A stretch of 41,554 nt of DNA from Bacteroidales bacterium (GTDB lineage Bacteria > Bacteroidota > Bacteroidia > Bacteroidales > JAIOZK01). The notes beneath the pieces are model-generated. The model was not told where the DNA came from and did no database searches. It worked only from the letters and a program-made list of their open reading frames with translations. The position numbers and the translations under genes are program-made. How positions within the stretch are numbered: position 1 is the first letter of the stretch; every line of letters starts with the position of its first letter. Of the stretch, positions 1 through 8,805 are shown piece by piece. The stretch is taken from NCBI GenBank assembly GCA_021738625.1, contig JAIPBS010000038.1, positions 1 to 41,554 of the forward strand, in the 5' to 3' direction.

Positions 1-87
1 TTTCTCCAGTTTGCGGGAGCGACTCATAGTTAAAAGCTCTTGCTTCTCATCCAGAGTTAATTGTATTGGTTTTCCTATCCTTGCCAT
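1..87 (-). mobile_element. IS630-type transposase, N-terminal 29 codons (runs off window)
   Basis: The reverse strand reads from an ATG at 87 without a stop to the window edge, starting MARIGKPIQLTLDEKQELL and followed by a Ser/Arg-rich stretch. This matches the usual start of the helix-turn-helix domain of IS630-family transposases, where a short basic N-terminus precedes an L-T-x-E-x-R/K-x-E-L helix. A TAnnTTTG -7 element (TATCTTTG, reverse strand of 92-99) lies just upstream, so the transcript would be nearly leaderless. The catalytic DDE part is outside the window, so the family call rests only on the N-terminus and on the truncation of the gene next to it. Confidence 0.55.
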
Positions 88-107
88 ATGGCAAAGATAA
101 TAATTAT

Positions 108-398
108 TTAGTTAATTAACTTAGTAATTATAACACTAGACTCAATCCCGGAAAGCATGATCAATGGAATATCTTTGAAATAACCACTTGCTCTAATATT
201 TTTGATAAATTCATAACCATCGAGATTGGGCATCTGAATGTCTGCAACAACCAGATCTGGAATATTGCCATCTTCCATCCACTTCAGGGCTTCCATTCCA
301 TCGTTTTTTGTAACGACATCATAATCCTTTTTGAGGAAGTTCTCAAGAAGCATCCTAATGCTCAATTCATCATCTATTACCAGTATCTTTTTCTTCAT
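108..398 (-). pseudogene. Response regulator receiver domain, 3'-truncated
   Basis: This encodes a CheY-like receiver domain. Visible are the acidic pair in ILVIDDE (residues 5-11), the phospho-acceptor Asp in VADIQMPNLDG (about residue 53), and the Ser of the MLSG switch position (about 83). It stops at 96 residues, while receiver domains need about 120. The conserved Lys of the KPF motif and the last helix are missing. The last residues (VIITKLIN) are A+T-rich and run directly into the IS630-type element downstream, so the gene was probably cut by insertion at a TA dinucleotide near 130-142. No output domain is present. A TAnnTTTG -7 element lies upstream at 460-467 (reverse strand). The product probably cannot signal normally, because the Lys is needed to couple phosphorylation to conformational change. 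Confidence 0.75.
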
Positions 399-459
399 GA
401 TAATAATTTATATTTCAGTGTTTTACCCACCAGTATCAAATGCCGGGATTCTAAAGGTA

Positions 460-467
460 CAAATATA
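460..467 (-). promoter_or_regulatory. Bacteroidota -7 element upstream of the response regulator
   Basis: The reverse strand reads TATATTTG, an exact match to TAnnTTTG, about 62 bases before the ATG at 398. No convincing -33 TTTG is seen at the right distance. Confidence 0.4.
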
Positions 468-538
468 AATAAATTCATATCAAAAAAATCCTGTCAAATC
501 AAAGTTATCTACAATAAGCGGTTAATAATCCTGTTATG

Positions 539-2569
539 CTAAGTTTTTTGTTCCTTAACAAGGTCTTCCAGCGCAATTATTTCGTCCCTGATGCGTGCGG
601 CTTCAATAAAATCCAGCTCTTTTACAGCTTTTTCGATTTCCATTTTATTTTTTTTGATCAGCCCCAATAGTTGTTCTTTGCTCATATATCTTACCAAGGG
701 GTCTGCGGCCACGCTGGTTTTTTGATCTTCAATATAGGGTTGCGCTTCTTCTTTTTTTCTGGAATCGGCAACGCTGGTCGAACTCATGATTGATTCTTTA
801 TCCTTATGGATGGGCGTGGGGGTGATGTTGTGTTTTTCATTATAATTGATCTGTATTTCCCGTCTCCTGTTGGTTTCATCAATTGCTTTTTGCATGGAGT
901 GTGTGATGGTATCGGCGTACATGATTACCTTGCTGTCGATGTTTCTGGCCGCCCTGCCTGCGGTTTGCGTAAGGGATTTTTCTGAGCGCAGAAAGCCTTC
1001 CTTGTCTGCATCCAGTATCGCGACCAGGGCAACCTCGGGAAGATCAAGTCCTTCTCTCAAAAGGTTTACACCGATCAGGGCGTCAAATTCACCCAGACGC
1101 AGGTCACGCATGATCTTTACCCGCTCTATGGTATCTACCTCCGAATGAATATACCTGCATTTGAAGTTCATTTTGCTCATATATTTGGTGAGTTCCTCGG
1201 CCATGCGTTTGGTAAGTGTTGTGATCAGTGCACGGTTGCCCATTTTGATCACCCGATCCACTTCTTCCAGTAGATCGTCCACCTGATTTTGGCTGGGTCT
1301 GACCTCCACAACAGGATCCAGCAAACCGGTCGGCCTGATCAGCTGCTCAACAATCACGCCTTCGGATTTTTGGAGTTCATAATCGGCAGGGGTGGCGCTA
1401 ACAAAAACCACCTGGTTGATCATGGCTTCGAACTCACCGAATTTAAGCGGGCGGTTATCGAGCGCAGATGGAAGTCGAAAGCCATATTCAACAAGTGTTT
1501 GCTTGCGGGACCGGTCGCCGCCGTACATGGCTCTGATTTGCGGGATTGTGACATGGCTTTCATCGATCACAAAAATGTAGTCGTCAGGGAAATAGTCCAG
1601 CAGACAAAATGGCCTGGTTCCGGGTTTTCTTCCGTCGAAATAGCGGGAATAGTTTTCAATGCCCGAGCAGTAACCCAATTCACGCATCATTTCGATATCG
1701 TAATTCACCCGGTCCTCCAGGCGCTTGGCCTCCAGGTGCTTGCCGTTTTCTCGAAAATAGGCGGTTTGTTTGAAAAGATCATCCTGGATTTCAGTCAAAG
1801 CGCTTTTCATTTTGTCTTTGGAGGTGATGAAAATATTGGCCGGATAGATTACGGTGCTATCAAGCTCTTCCATTTTATGACCGTTTACGGGATCAAAAGA
1901 TTCAATGCCTTCGATCTCATCGCCCCAGAAATAAATGCGGTAGGCAAAATCCGTGTAGGCCGGAAATACATCAACCGTATCTCCCTTCACCCGAAATTTT
2001 CCCCGCGTAAATTCGATCTCATTCCTGGAATAAAGGCTGGAGACCAGTTCGTGTAAAAACTTATTGCGGCTGATGACTTCACCGGTTTTCACATGGATTA
2101 CATTGTTGGAAAACTCATCCGGGTTCCCGATTCCGTAAATACATGAAACGGAAGATACCACGATCACATCCCTTCTTCCGGAAAGCAGTGAAGAGGTGGC
2201 ACTCAGGCGGAGCTTTTCAATCTCATCGTTGATGGACAGATCTTTCTCGATATAGGTGTTCGTAACCGGAATATATGCTTCGGGTTGATAATAGTCATAA
2301 TAGGAAACAAAATATTCGACCGCGTTTTCGGGAAAAAAAGTTTTGAATTCGCTAAAAAGTTGCGCCGCCAGTGTTTTGTTGTGGCTTAGTACCAGGGTAG
2401 GACGGTTCACTTCCTGAAGCATATTGGCAATGGTAAAGGTCTTTCCCGATCCGGTAACACCCAGTAAGGTTTGGGCGATATCATCCCGCTTTAATCCTTC
2501 AACAAGCTGTCTGATGGCTTCCGGTTGATCGCCTGTGGGTTTGAAAGCAGAAGTGAGCTTAAATTTCAT
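539..2569 (-). CDS. uvrB: UvrABC excinuclease subunit UvrB
   Basis: UvrB is the damage-verifying helicase-like subunit of nucleotide excision repair; it is loaded by UvrA and recruits the UvrC nuclease. The protein shows Walker A GVTGSGKT (residues 37-44), the beta-hairpin region with [12 protein letters not shown] (about 90-101) that clamps DNA, the helicase DESH motif, the [14 protein letters not shown] motif (here [19 protein letters not shown]), QTAGRAARN, and a C-terminal UVR coiled-coil domain (last about 40 residues) that contacts UvrC. At 676 residues it is full length. The ATG at 2569 giving [16 protein letters not shown] is preferred over an in-frame TTG at 2575. It is the last gene of a minus-strand run that includes mutL, 43 bases after the EEP gene. 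Confidence 0.98.
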   Translation of the reverse strand: MKFKLTSAFKPTGDQPEAIRQLVEGLKRDDIAQTLLGVTGSGKTFTIANMLQEVNRPTLVLSHNKTLAAQLFSEFKTFFPENAVEYFVSYYDYYQPEAYIPVTNTYIEKDLSINDEIEKLRLSATSSLLSGRRDVIVVSSVSCIYGIGNPDEFSNNVIHVKTGEVISRNKFLHELVSSLYSRNEIEFTRGKFRVKGDTVDVFPAYTDFAYRIYFWGDEIEGIESFDPVNGHKMEELDSTVIYPANIFITSKDKMKSALTEIQDDLFKQTAYFRENGKHLEAKRLEDRVNYDIEMMRELGYCSGIENYSRYFDGRKPGTRPFCLLDYFPDDYIFVIDESHVTIPQIRAMYGGDRSRKQTLVEYGFRLPSALDNRPLKFGEFEAMINQVVFVSATPADYELQKSEGVIVEQLIRPTGLLDPVVEVRPSQNQVDDLLEEVDRVIKMGNRALITTLTKRMAEELTKYMSKMNFKCRYIHSEVDTIERVKIMRDLRLGEFDALIGVNLLREGLDLPEVALVAILDADKEGFLRSEKSLTQTAGRAARNIDSKVIMYADTITHSMQKAIDETNRRREIQINYNEKHNITPTPIHKDKESIMSSTSVADSRKKEEAQPYIEDQKTSVAADPLVRYMSKEQLLGLIKKNKMEIEKAVKELDFIEAARIRDEIIALEDLVKEQKT

Positions 2570-2612
2570 GCGCAATGCTTTTTTACAAATTTAATAAACA
2601 TATTGCTGCAAG

Positions 2613-3728
2613 CTACCTGAAGGAAAGTTTGCAGGATACCGGGAAATGATCGCTGATCTCAAATTGCTCTTTTTGAAAATTACCGGATTGAAAATCAGGG
2701 TCGTGAAGAATATAATCAATCCGAAAGAAAGGCAATTTACTCCGAAAAGTTTTCCCGGCTCCTGATCCGCTTTCTATAAAAGCATCCTTCAGGTTTTTTG
2801 ACAACTGGTGATAGGCATAGGAGAGGGGGGTATCGTTAAAATCACCGCAAATGATCACGGGGTAGGAACAATTTTCAATATGTTCACGAACCACTTCAAC
2901 TTGCATCGAACGTTTCCTGTATGCCTTCCTGAGCTTGCTCATAATGTGCAGGGAATAACTTAGAAAACTTCTGTTTTTATCGACCCTTATGTGCTCACCC
3001 GTTACCAGATCATAATCCTGCCTGCTCAGATAAAGCGACTCAAGGTGAATGTTATAAACCCTGAAAGTGTCTTCCCGGAAAATAAAATTAGCCCAAATAC
3101 CGAACTTTCTGGTTGAGTCGTGGCAAAGTATTCCGCGGTCCACACGGGGCAGTTTGCTGAAAATTGCCATTCCAACGATTTTGCTGCGACTGGGTTTGAA
3201 ATAGCTTTGAAAATAGTAGTTTTCCGCACCAAGTTGTTCCTTCAAGAAAACAAGCGGGTAATAGTAATTTTTTCCAAAAGAGAAAAATTCCTGCAGGCAG
3301 GTGATATCAGCTTTTTGATCCTGTACATATTGAAAAATCTTATTTTTCTGATCACTGAGTTTTTTGGAATTGTTTTCAGTGAGATTGTGTACGTTGAAAC
3401 TAAGCAGTTTGAAACTGATGTCATCTGTGGCGGCCTTGCTTGAATCGAACTGGTAAAATCTCGACATAAAGCCCCATCCCGCCACTATGATAAGCAAAGA
3501 ACCCAGGAAATAGTATTTTCTGAAAATGATCCAGAACAAAACGAAGATCAGGTTCAGGATCAGGATGTAGGGATAGGCCAGGCCAAACAAGGCGGGAAGC
3601 GACCACAGCGCGGGATTGATGTAATTGGCCAGGTAAGCCAGGATCAGTGCAAGTATGGCCACGATGTTGATCAACATCATGATCCACTTCAAGAATGATC
3701 GCTTGGCTTTTCCGGTTTTTTTTCTCAC
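2613..3728 (-). CDS. Membrane-anchored endonuclease/exonuclease/phosphatase (EEP) family protein
   Basis: The first about 100 residues hold three hydrophobic segments (roughly 15-35, 42-66, 72-90), followed by a soluble EEP domain. The EEP fingerprint is complete: LLSFNVHNL, the metal-binding Glu in CLQEFF, YNIHLES, ICGDFNDTP with the catalytic Asp/Asn, RIDYIL, and the terminal SDHFPVS with the Asp-His pair. The family covers nucleases, sphingomyelinases and inositol phosphatases, so the substrate cannot be named. The topology suggests a catalytic domain on a membrane surface. The start is a GTG one base after the stop of the rhomboid gene, since the ATG overlapping that stop is followed at once by TGA. 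Translational coupling to the rhomboid gene is therefore likely. Confidence 0.88.
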   Translation of the reverse strand: MRKKTGKAKRSFLKWIMMLINIVAILALILAYLANYINPALWSLPALFGLAYPYILILNLIFVLFWIIFRKYYFLGSLLIIVAGWGFMSRFYQFDSSKAATDDISFKLLSFNVHNLTENNSKKLSDQKNKIFQYVQDQKADITCLQEFFSFGKNYYYPLVFLKEQLGAENYYFQSYFKPSRSKIVGMAIFSKLPRVDRGILCHDSTRKFGIWANFIFREDTFRVYNIHLESLYLSRQDYDLVTGEHIRVDKNRSFLSYSLHIMSKLRKAYRKRSMQVEVVREHIENCSYPVIICGDFNDTPLSYAYHQLSKNLKDAFIESGSGAGKTFRSKLPFFRIDYILHDPDFQSGNFQKEQFEISDHFPVSCKLSFR

Positions 3729-3729
3729 A

Positions 3730-4680
3730 TCAGGATTTGTTGCTCATTTTGAAAAGAAATTCCTTTTCTTCCTTGCTCAGGCTTGAATAGCCAGATTTCG
3801 AAATCTTTTCCAGGATCCGGTCGACTTGTTTTTGCCTTTCGGCTTTTTTGTAATTGTATTCATCATCGTTAATTGGTCGTTGTCCAGGGGATGATGTGGT
3901 TTTGTATTTGGGACTGCTTGCCGGTTTACTGAAATAGTTCCGGAAACTTTTGAAATTAAAATAATCCAGAAATCTGCTCATGTCGTGTCCCTTCTTCATT
4001 AAATGGATACTGTAATAACCCCATAAGGCTCCGCCCACATGGGCGATATGCCCGCCAAAGTTGATCTCATTTGGATTACGCGTATTCACTGTAAAAATAT
4101 TGATAAGATCGAGTGCGATGAAAACAATGGCCACGTATTTCAGTTTCACCCGGCCAAATAAAAAGAGATGCAAGGTGTAATTGGGGACATAGCTGGCAAC
4201 GGCGATCAGAATAGCAAGTACACTGGCCGAAGCCCCCAGTGCGATGCTTACATTCACCGATTGCCTCAGCAAGGGGAAAATATTGAAAAAGGCTATATAC
4301 AATACCGCACCGGCCAGACCGCCCAGAAGATATGTGCTGAGCAATTTTTTTTCATTCATGTATTCAAGAAATATTCTTCCACCAACATAAAATACAAGCA
4401 TGTTGAAAAACAAATGAAAAAATCCAACCTGCGTGAACATATAGGTGATCAGGGTCCAGGGTTTTTGCGCCAGTGCTTCCAAGGAAGCCGGCACGGAAAG
4501 CCACCTGATCAGGGGGGAGGCTTCCGGCGGTTCATACACCATGTTCAGCCTCAGGATCAGGTTGATCAGGTTGACTGCCAGAAAGACAGCCACATTGATG
4601 ATCAGCAGCCTGCTGAATATCGAGTTTTTTTTAACGAATGCTTTTGCGTCGTCTAACGGATTTCTTGTGTAATAATTCAT
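3730..4680 (-). CDS. Rhomboid-family intramembrane serine protease (long form)
   Basis: This is a polytopic membrane protein of 316 residues with the rhomboid catalytic dyad: Ser151 in GASAS and His214 in HIAHVGGALWGY. The HLFFNM motif near residue 89 is the usual rhomboid L1-loop/TM2 signature. GASAS departs slightly from the commoner GxSG. A soluble charged tail of about 80 residues (235-316) follows the membrane domain and ends in a Lys/Glu-rich helix, an extension absent from the second rhomboid. Rhomboids cleave helices inside the membrane; no substrate is suggested by the context. It lies 12 bases downstream of another rhomboid gene and is coupled to the EEP gene. Confidence 0.92.
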   Translation of the reverse strand: MNYYTRNPLDDAKAFVKKNSIFSRLLIINVAVFLAVNLINLILRLNMVYEPPEASPLIRWLSVPASLEALAQKPWTLITYMFTQVGFFHLFFNMLVFYVGGRIFLEYMNEKKLLSTYLLGGLAGAVLYIAFFNIFPLLRQSVNVSIALGASASVLAILIAVASYVPNYTLHLFLFGRVKLKYVAIVFIALDLINIFTVNTRNPNEINFGGHIAHVGGALWGYYSIHLMKKGHDMSRFLDYFNFKSFRNYFSKPASSPKYKTTSSPGQRPINDDEYNYKKAERQKQVDRILEKISKSGYSSLSKEEKEFLFKMSNKS

Positions 4681-4692
4681 TGAAGATGCAAT

Positions 4693-5427
4693 CTAACGTT
4701 TTTGCCAGTATTTGATCAGGAAAAACCCAAAAATCATACCACCCAGATGGGCAAAATGCGCAATGTTATCACCTGGCGTTGCACTGATGCCCATGTACAA
4801 TTCAAGCGCTCCGTAAATGATCACAAAGTATTTTGCTTTGATGGGGATGGCAAAATAAAGGTAAATGAGCGAGTTGGGGAACATCATTCCGAAGGCAAGT
4901 AAAATACCGAAAACAGCTCCCGAGGCACCAACTGTTGGCGTGTTGATCAAACGGTTCAGTGTGCCCATCAGTTCATGCGTGTAGTTCATTCCCCGGCTTA
5001 GTACCCCAGCCCCTTCATTGTAAACCGTGCTGATCTGTTCCGGGCTCATATCGGCTTCGACTGCCTGTATCCTGAAATAGGTTACGATCAGATGGGTGAT
5101 GGCAGCTCCTATTCCCGTGATTACGTAATAGGTCAGGAAACGTTTCGGTCCCCAGACATTTTCAAGCACATTGCCGAACATCCACAGGGCGAACATATTA
5201 AAGAAAATATGAGCCAGGTCGCCGTGCATAAACATATAGGTCACAAACTGATAGGGCTCGAAATTCTCTGATGCGATGTAGTGCAATCCGAGGTATTTAA
5301 CCAGGTTTACATCATATGCTTTGCCCAGTGAAAAGGTTGCCAAAAAGAAAATACCATTAATGATCAGCAGGTTTTTTACCACTGGTGGTAGCAATTTAAA
5401 TCCTCCGGGTCTGAAATGCTCGCTCAT
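4693..5427 (-). CDS. Rhomboid-family intramembrane serine protease (short form)
   Basis: This 244-residue rhomboid has about six membrane segments. The catalytic Ser169 sits in GASGAVFG, and His227 in NIAHFAHLGG near the C-terminus. The MHGDLAHIFFNM motif (about 67-79) marks the loop before TM2. A roughly 45-residue loop (about 119-163) between membrane segments is longer than in minimal rhomboids. The gene is 40 bases downstream of mutL and 12 bases upstream of the second rhomboid. The pair may have arisen by duplication, although the two differ considerably in sequence and in the presence of a C-terminal tail. Confidence 0.94.
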   Translation of the reverse strand: MSEHFRPGGFKLLPPVVKNLLIINGIFFLATFSLGKAYDVNLVKYLGLHYIASENFEPYQFVTYMFMHGDLAHIFFNMFALWMFGNVLENVWGPKRFLTYYVITGIGAAITHLIVTYFRIQAVEADMSPEQISTVYNEGAGVLSRGMNYTHELMGTLNRLINTPTVGASGAVFGILLAFGMMFPNSLIYLYFAIPIKAKYFVIIYGALELYMGISATPGDNIAHFAHLGGMIFGFFLIKYWQKR

Positions 5428-5467
5428 CTTATTTTGTTTTCGTTAAAAATTAACAATCCTTTTCGCA

Positions 5468-7324
5468 TTATGTTGCATCGGTCGATCTGAATTTCTTTTG
5501 AAGTTCGTCAAAGGAAATGATCCAGAAGCAAAGTTTACCGCCCGGTGTTTTTTCTGGGACCTTGCAGGAAAACAATTGTTCGGATAGCACCTCCATTTCC
5601 TCCGGTTGCAGGCGTTTGCCATGTCTGATCGACAAGCTTGCTGCCAGGCTGCGAGCCAGGCTTATGTTTTTATCGATGTTCAGTTTTTCTGTATTTCTTT
5701 TAAAGTTTTCCAGTATGCGTTCCAGCAAAGCGTATAAGTCATCCTGCGGGCAATCTGCCGGGCGGCCGTCCACAACGAAGGTGTTTTTACCCAAATCCTT
5801 TATGTTGAATCCAAGCAATTGAAGGTTGGGTCTTATCTCTTTAAGGAGTTCGGCATTGTCTGGTGAGAAACTGAGCTGCTGTGGAAATAGTTCCTTTTGG
5901 CTAACCGAAGCTTTCTTATTCAAATGATCCAGAAATCTTTCGTAAAGAATCCGGAAATGGGCATTGTGCTGATCGATGATGATCATACCTGATTTAATGT
6001 AAGAAACGATGTATTTGTTCTGCACCTGGAAAAATTTCCTGGATGCCTCGATATCGAATATTTTTGTTGATTTGTCATGCACGTCATCATGCCTGGGCAA
6101 TTCTTGCTCTGTTGGCCTCGAATCTCTTTCCAGGAGAGGATCGTAAAGCTTTTCCCAATCTCTTTGCTGGCTTGCCTGTCCACCTCCGGGCCTCAGATCA
6201 GTTTTCCTTTCACTGGTTTCAAAGGGATTGTATTGCACATCTTTTGGGGTAAAAGGGTTTCTGATGGGTTTTCCTTTCTCCAATTCTTCCAGGTCAAAGC
6301 TTTGTTCTTGTTCAAAATCGAGACTGGGAGTGATGTTGTGCTGTGCCAGCGATTTACTGATGGCTGATTTGAGGATGGCGTAGATCAGTTGGTTGTCCTG
6401 AAAGTTCACTTCGGTTTTTGTCGGATGTATATTGATATCGATGTTTGCGGGTTCAACTGAAATGTAAAGAAAGTAGGAGGGAAAGCTGTTGTCCTGAATC
6501 AGTTCTTCGAAAGCATTTTCAACAGCATGATGCAGGTAAGGATGCCGGATATATCTTTTGTTGGCAAAAAAGTATTGTTCGCCCCTGGTTTTCTTTGCAT
6601 ATTGCGGTTTGCCAATAAAACCGCTGATCTCGACACGATCGGTGCCCTGTTTCATGGGAATGATCTTTTCGCCATATCCCGAGCCCATGATGCTCACTAT
6701 CCTTTGCTTGAGTGTGGATGCCGGATGCTGATAAACAATGTTGTTGTTATGGATCAGGGTGAAGGCGATATCTTCATGAACAAAAGCCACCCGGTTAAAT
6801 TCTTCAATGATATGCCTGAGTTCGGCGGCATTTGATTTCAAAAATTTTCGTCTTGCCGGGACATTGTAAAAAAGGTTTTTAACCGAAATGGTTGTTCCGG
6901 CGGGGCAGGCACCGGGTTTCTGACTGATTACCCTGGATCCTTCGATGACCAGATATGTACCCAGTTCCTGATCGTGCAGCCGGCTTTTCAGTTCCACATG
7001 GGCGATGGCAGCGATAGAAGCCAGGGCTTCTCCACGGAAGCCCATGGTGCGTATGGCGAAAAGGTCTTCCGCCTGGTTGATCTTGGAGGTGGCATGCCGC
7101 TCGAAGCTCATACGTGCATCCGTTTGTGACATACCGGATCCGTTGTCGGTTACCTGTATCAGAGTTTTACCGGCGTCTTTGATCACCAGTTTGATGTCGG
7201 TAGCACCGGCGTCGATGGCATTTTCCAGCAATTCCTTCACCGCAGACGCGGGCCGCTGAATAACTTCGCCGGCCGCGATCTGATTGGCTACGGCATCCGG
7301 TAGCAATTTGATCAGGTCAGACAT
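5468..7324 (-). CDS. mutL: DNA mismatch repair protein MutL
   Basis: MutL is the GHKL-ATPase matchmaker of mismatch repair. The N-terminal ATPase motifs are intact: the KELLENAIDAGA helix (30-41) with the catalytic Glu, DNGSGM, HATSKI, TMGFRGEALASI, and FYNVPARRKFLK. The C-terminal dimerisation domain is present. Its nuclease motif is degenerate: where nicking MutL proteins have DQHAxxExxxxE, this one has DQHNAHFRILYE (451-462), with Phe in place of the first Glu. The usual CPHGRP zinc-site motif near the C-terminus is represented by TPGGKL. The protein therefore probably does not nick DNA itself. The start codon overlaps the stop of the upstream small gene (TAATG). Confidence 0.97.
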   Translation of the reverse strand: MSDLIKLLPDAVANQIAAGEVIQRPASAVKELLENAIDAGATDIKLVIKDAGKTLIQVTDNGSGMSQTDARMSFERHATSKINQAEDLFAIRTMGFRGEALASIAAIAHVELKSRLHDQELGTYLVIEGSRVISQKPGACPAGTTISVKNLFYNVPARRKFLKSNAAELRHIIEEFNRVAFVHEDIAFTLIHNNNIVYQHPASTLKQRIVSIMGSGYGEKIIPMKQGTDRVEISGFIGKPQYAKKTRGEQYFFANKRYIRHPYLHHAVENAFEELIQDNSFPSYFLYISVEPANIDINIHPTKTEVNFQDNQLIYAILKSAISKSLAQHNITPSLDFEQEQSFDLEELEKGKPIRNPFTPKDVQYNPFETSERKTDLRPGGGQASQQRDWEKLYDPLLERDSRPTEQELPRHDDVHDKSTKIFDIEASRKFFQVQNKYIVSYIKSGMIIIDQHNAHFRILYERFLDHLNKKASVSQKELFPQQLSFSPDNAELLKEIRPNLQLLGFNIKDLGKNTFVVDGRPADCPQDDLYALLERILENFKRNTEKLNIDKNISLARSLAASLSIRHGKRLQPEEMEVLSEQLFSCKVPEKTPGGKLCFWIISFDELQKKFRSTDAT

Positions 7325-7626
7325 TAACGGCTAAAGAATAAAACGATTTTCTGTACAAAATCAGTGAAAAAGATCAGGTAAACGAAAAACCCGACAATCA
7401 TGATGTAGATCACGGTGCGCAGCTCCGATGTCCGCTGCTTCTTGGCCTGTCGTTCATATCTCCATTTGCGTTGCAGTTCGGCTTTGAACCGGTCCATGTG
7501 ATTGTCGCTGCCCGTGATTCCAAGCTCCTTTTTCCTTTTTTCGCGCTCTTCCTTTACTTCATCGTAATATAGCGGCTTGTAATCGAATCGTCTGGGCTTT
7601 GGCGTTCTAAAAAATACAAGTTTCAT
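7324..7626 (-). CDS. Small single-pass membrane protein upstream of mutL
   Basis: This 100-residue protein has a very basic N-terminal two thirds (residues 1-68, rich in Lys/Arg/Glu, probably helical) and one C-terminal membrane segment (about 70-92, IYIMIVGFFVYLIFF). I do not recognise a named family. It is the first gene of the mutL-rhomboid-uvrB operon and overlaps the mutL start by one base. A tail-anchored topology with the charged part in the cytoplasm is the simplest reading. No function can be assigned. Confidence 0.8.
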   Translation of the reverse strand: MKLVFFRTPKPRRFDYKPLYYDEVKEEREKRKKELGITGSDNHMDRFKAELQRKWRYERQAKKQRTSELRTVIYIMIVGFFVYLIFFTDFVQKIVLFFSR

Positions 7627-7643
7627 TTTCAGTTAATTTAACA

Positions 7644-7651
7644 CAAAGGTA
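7644..7651 (-). promoter_or_regulatory. -7 element for the mutL operon
   Basis: The reverse strand reads TACCTTTG, an exact TAnnTTTG match 18 bases before the ATG at 7626, which predicts a very short leader. A TTG lies about 22 bases further upstream, slightly wider than the ideal -33 spacing. This is a plausible main promoter for the whole 7-kb minus-strand operon. Confidence 0.5.
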
Positions 7652-7731
7652 TCCAATATTTCCGATGTTTTCTCAAGGATACTTCTCCAATCATTTCTTA
7701 AATTTGAACCTGATTAAAGATATTTTATTTT

Positions 7732-8112
7732 ATGGAAAATGAGAAAGATCATGTCCTGGATCGGCTGATTGTGGTCGGCGATCGCTTGCTGATCAAACCT
7801 AAAACTGAGCAAAGCCGCACCAAAAGCGGATTGTATTTACCGCCTGGTTATAAAGAAAAGGAAGAAGTGCGCTCAGGTTATGTCGTAAAGGTCGGGCCGG
7901 GCTATCCCATCCCGTTTCCGGCTGAGGAAGAAGAGGCATGGAAAAAGCGGGAAGAACAGATTAAATATATTCCATTGCAGGCAAGAGAAGGCGATCTGGC
8001 CATCTTCATTCAAAAAGGGGCGGTGGAAATTGTTTTCAATGGTGAGAAATATTTCATCGTTCCACAGCATTCCATTTTGTTGCTTGAAAGAGATGAAGAA
8101 TTGTTTAAATAA
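7732..8112 (+). CDS. GroES-like (Cpn10 fold) protein
   Basis: The 126-residue protein starts its fold with LIVVGDRLLIKPKTEQSRTKSGLYLPP, the typical GroES beginning (xxxDRVLVKPxxxxxxTxxGIxLP), and ends with a GroES-like YFIVPQHSILLLER. Between these it carries an insertion of about 20 charged residues (about 63-84, with PAEEEEAWKKREEQ) in the region after the GxVVxVGPG turn. True GroES is about 95 residues and sits next to groEL, which is absent here. It is therefore likely a stand-alone Cpn10-domain protein of unknown partner, a kind known in Bacteroidota. It is followed by a strong bidirectional terminator. Confidence 0.85.
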   Translation: MENEKDHVLDRLIVVGDRLLIKPKTEQSRTKSGLYLPPGYKEKEEVRSGYVVKVGPGYPIPFPAEEEEAWKKREEQIKYIPLQAREGDLAIFIQKGAVEIVFNGEKYFIVPQHSILLLERDEELFK

Positions 8113-8113
8113 A

Positions 8114-8140
8114 AAACCCCGGCTTTATAAACCGGGGTTT
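8114..8140. terminator. Bidirectional terminator
   Basis: A perfect 9-bp stem, AAACCCCGG (8114-8122) paired with CCGGGGTTT (8132-8140) around a 9-base loop, separates the plus-strand GroES-like gene from the convergent minus-strand DUF6580 gene. It has A runs on one side and T-rich sequence on the other, so it can serve both. Confidence 0.85.
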
Positions 8141-8160
8141 GCAAAATATTTTGTCGTTAT

Positions 8161-8715
8161 TTAAGCCCTTGCCAGTGAAGGAAATTTTTGACGAACCAGG
8201 TAAAAAGCACCAAAAAACAGTCCATTGTAGAACAAGCCAGCCAGCAATGAATTCATAAAAAATGAGATGCCCATGCTTCCATTGTTGAAGAAAGCGAGGC
8301 CTGCGACATAAGCTTGCATCAAACCGGCGAAATCCTTGGTGTAATATGGGATGGCAAGCCAGGATGCAAAATTGGTGATCAGGAAGAAAATGATGGTGGA
8401 CATAATGGAAGCTCCTGCTACACTCACCAGGCTGATTTTACTTCTGATGGCAAAACCGATCATAACGGTTATCGCAAAAGCCACATAAACGGCGATCATG
8501 CTGCTATGCAATCCGATGACCAGGTCGCTGATGAACATGGCTAAGAGGGGAATGGCAAAAGCCAAATATTTTTTTGAAAAATACGCGCCGCCGAAAAGCG
8601 CCATCGCTGCAATGGGGGTGAAATTGGGCCAGTGAGGTACGAAGCGCATGAAAGCGCCGAAAATAATGATACCTGCTAAAACTATGAATCTGGGGGTCAT
8701 CAAATTATTTTTCAT
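8161..8715 (-). CDS. DUF6580-type integral membrane protein
   Basis: About 184 residues with five or six membrane segments. The N-terminal signature is FMRFVPHWPNFTPIAAMALFGGAYF, here spanning about residues 17-41, and a NFASW motif occurs later. These are the conserved blocks of the DUF6580 family. Some members resemble substrate-binding (S) components of ECF vitamin transporters, but no riboswitch or ECF partner is visible, so transport is only a possibility. The start at 8715 (MKNNLMTPRF) is preferred over the longer frame to 8775, since the extra 20 residues are polar and precede a -7 promoter element lying within them. Confidence 0.75.
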   Translation of the reverse strand: MKNNLMTPRFIVLAGIIIFGAFMRFVPHWPNFTPIAAMALFGGAYFSKKYLAFAIPLLAMFISDLVIGLHSSMIAVYVAFAITVMIGFAIRSKISLVSVAGASIMSTIIFFLITNFASWLAIPYYTKDFAGLMQAYVAGLAFFNNGSMGISFFMNSLLAGLFYNGLFFGAFYLVRQKFPSLARA

Positions 8716-8738
8716 AATGTTTTGCTTTTTGTATGAGG

Positions 8739-8746
8739 CAAAATTA
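8739..8746 (-). promoter_or_regulatory. -7 element for the DUF6580 gene
   Basis: The reverse strand reads TAATTTTG, an exact TAnnTTTG match about 24 bases before the ATG at 8715. A TTTG lies about 22 bases further upstream. It supports the shorter start of the gene. Confidence 0.5.
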
Positions 8747-8805
8747 GGAAATTCATTGGTTGCACGATCAAACATCCTTCTTTTTTTTCAACATTGCTTT
8801 TTTCA

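Noticed and set aside
1289..2056. 255-codon open frame on the plus strand inside uvrB
   Set aside because: It is the antisense shadow of a certain uvrB gene, with no protein motif and no promoter.
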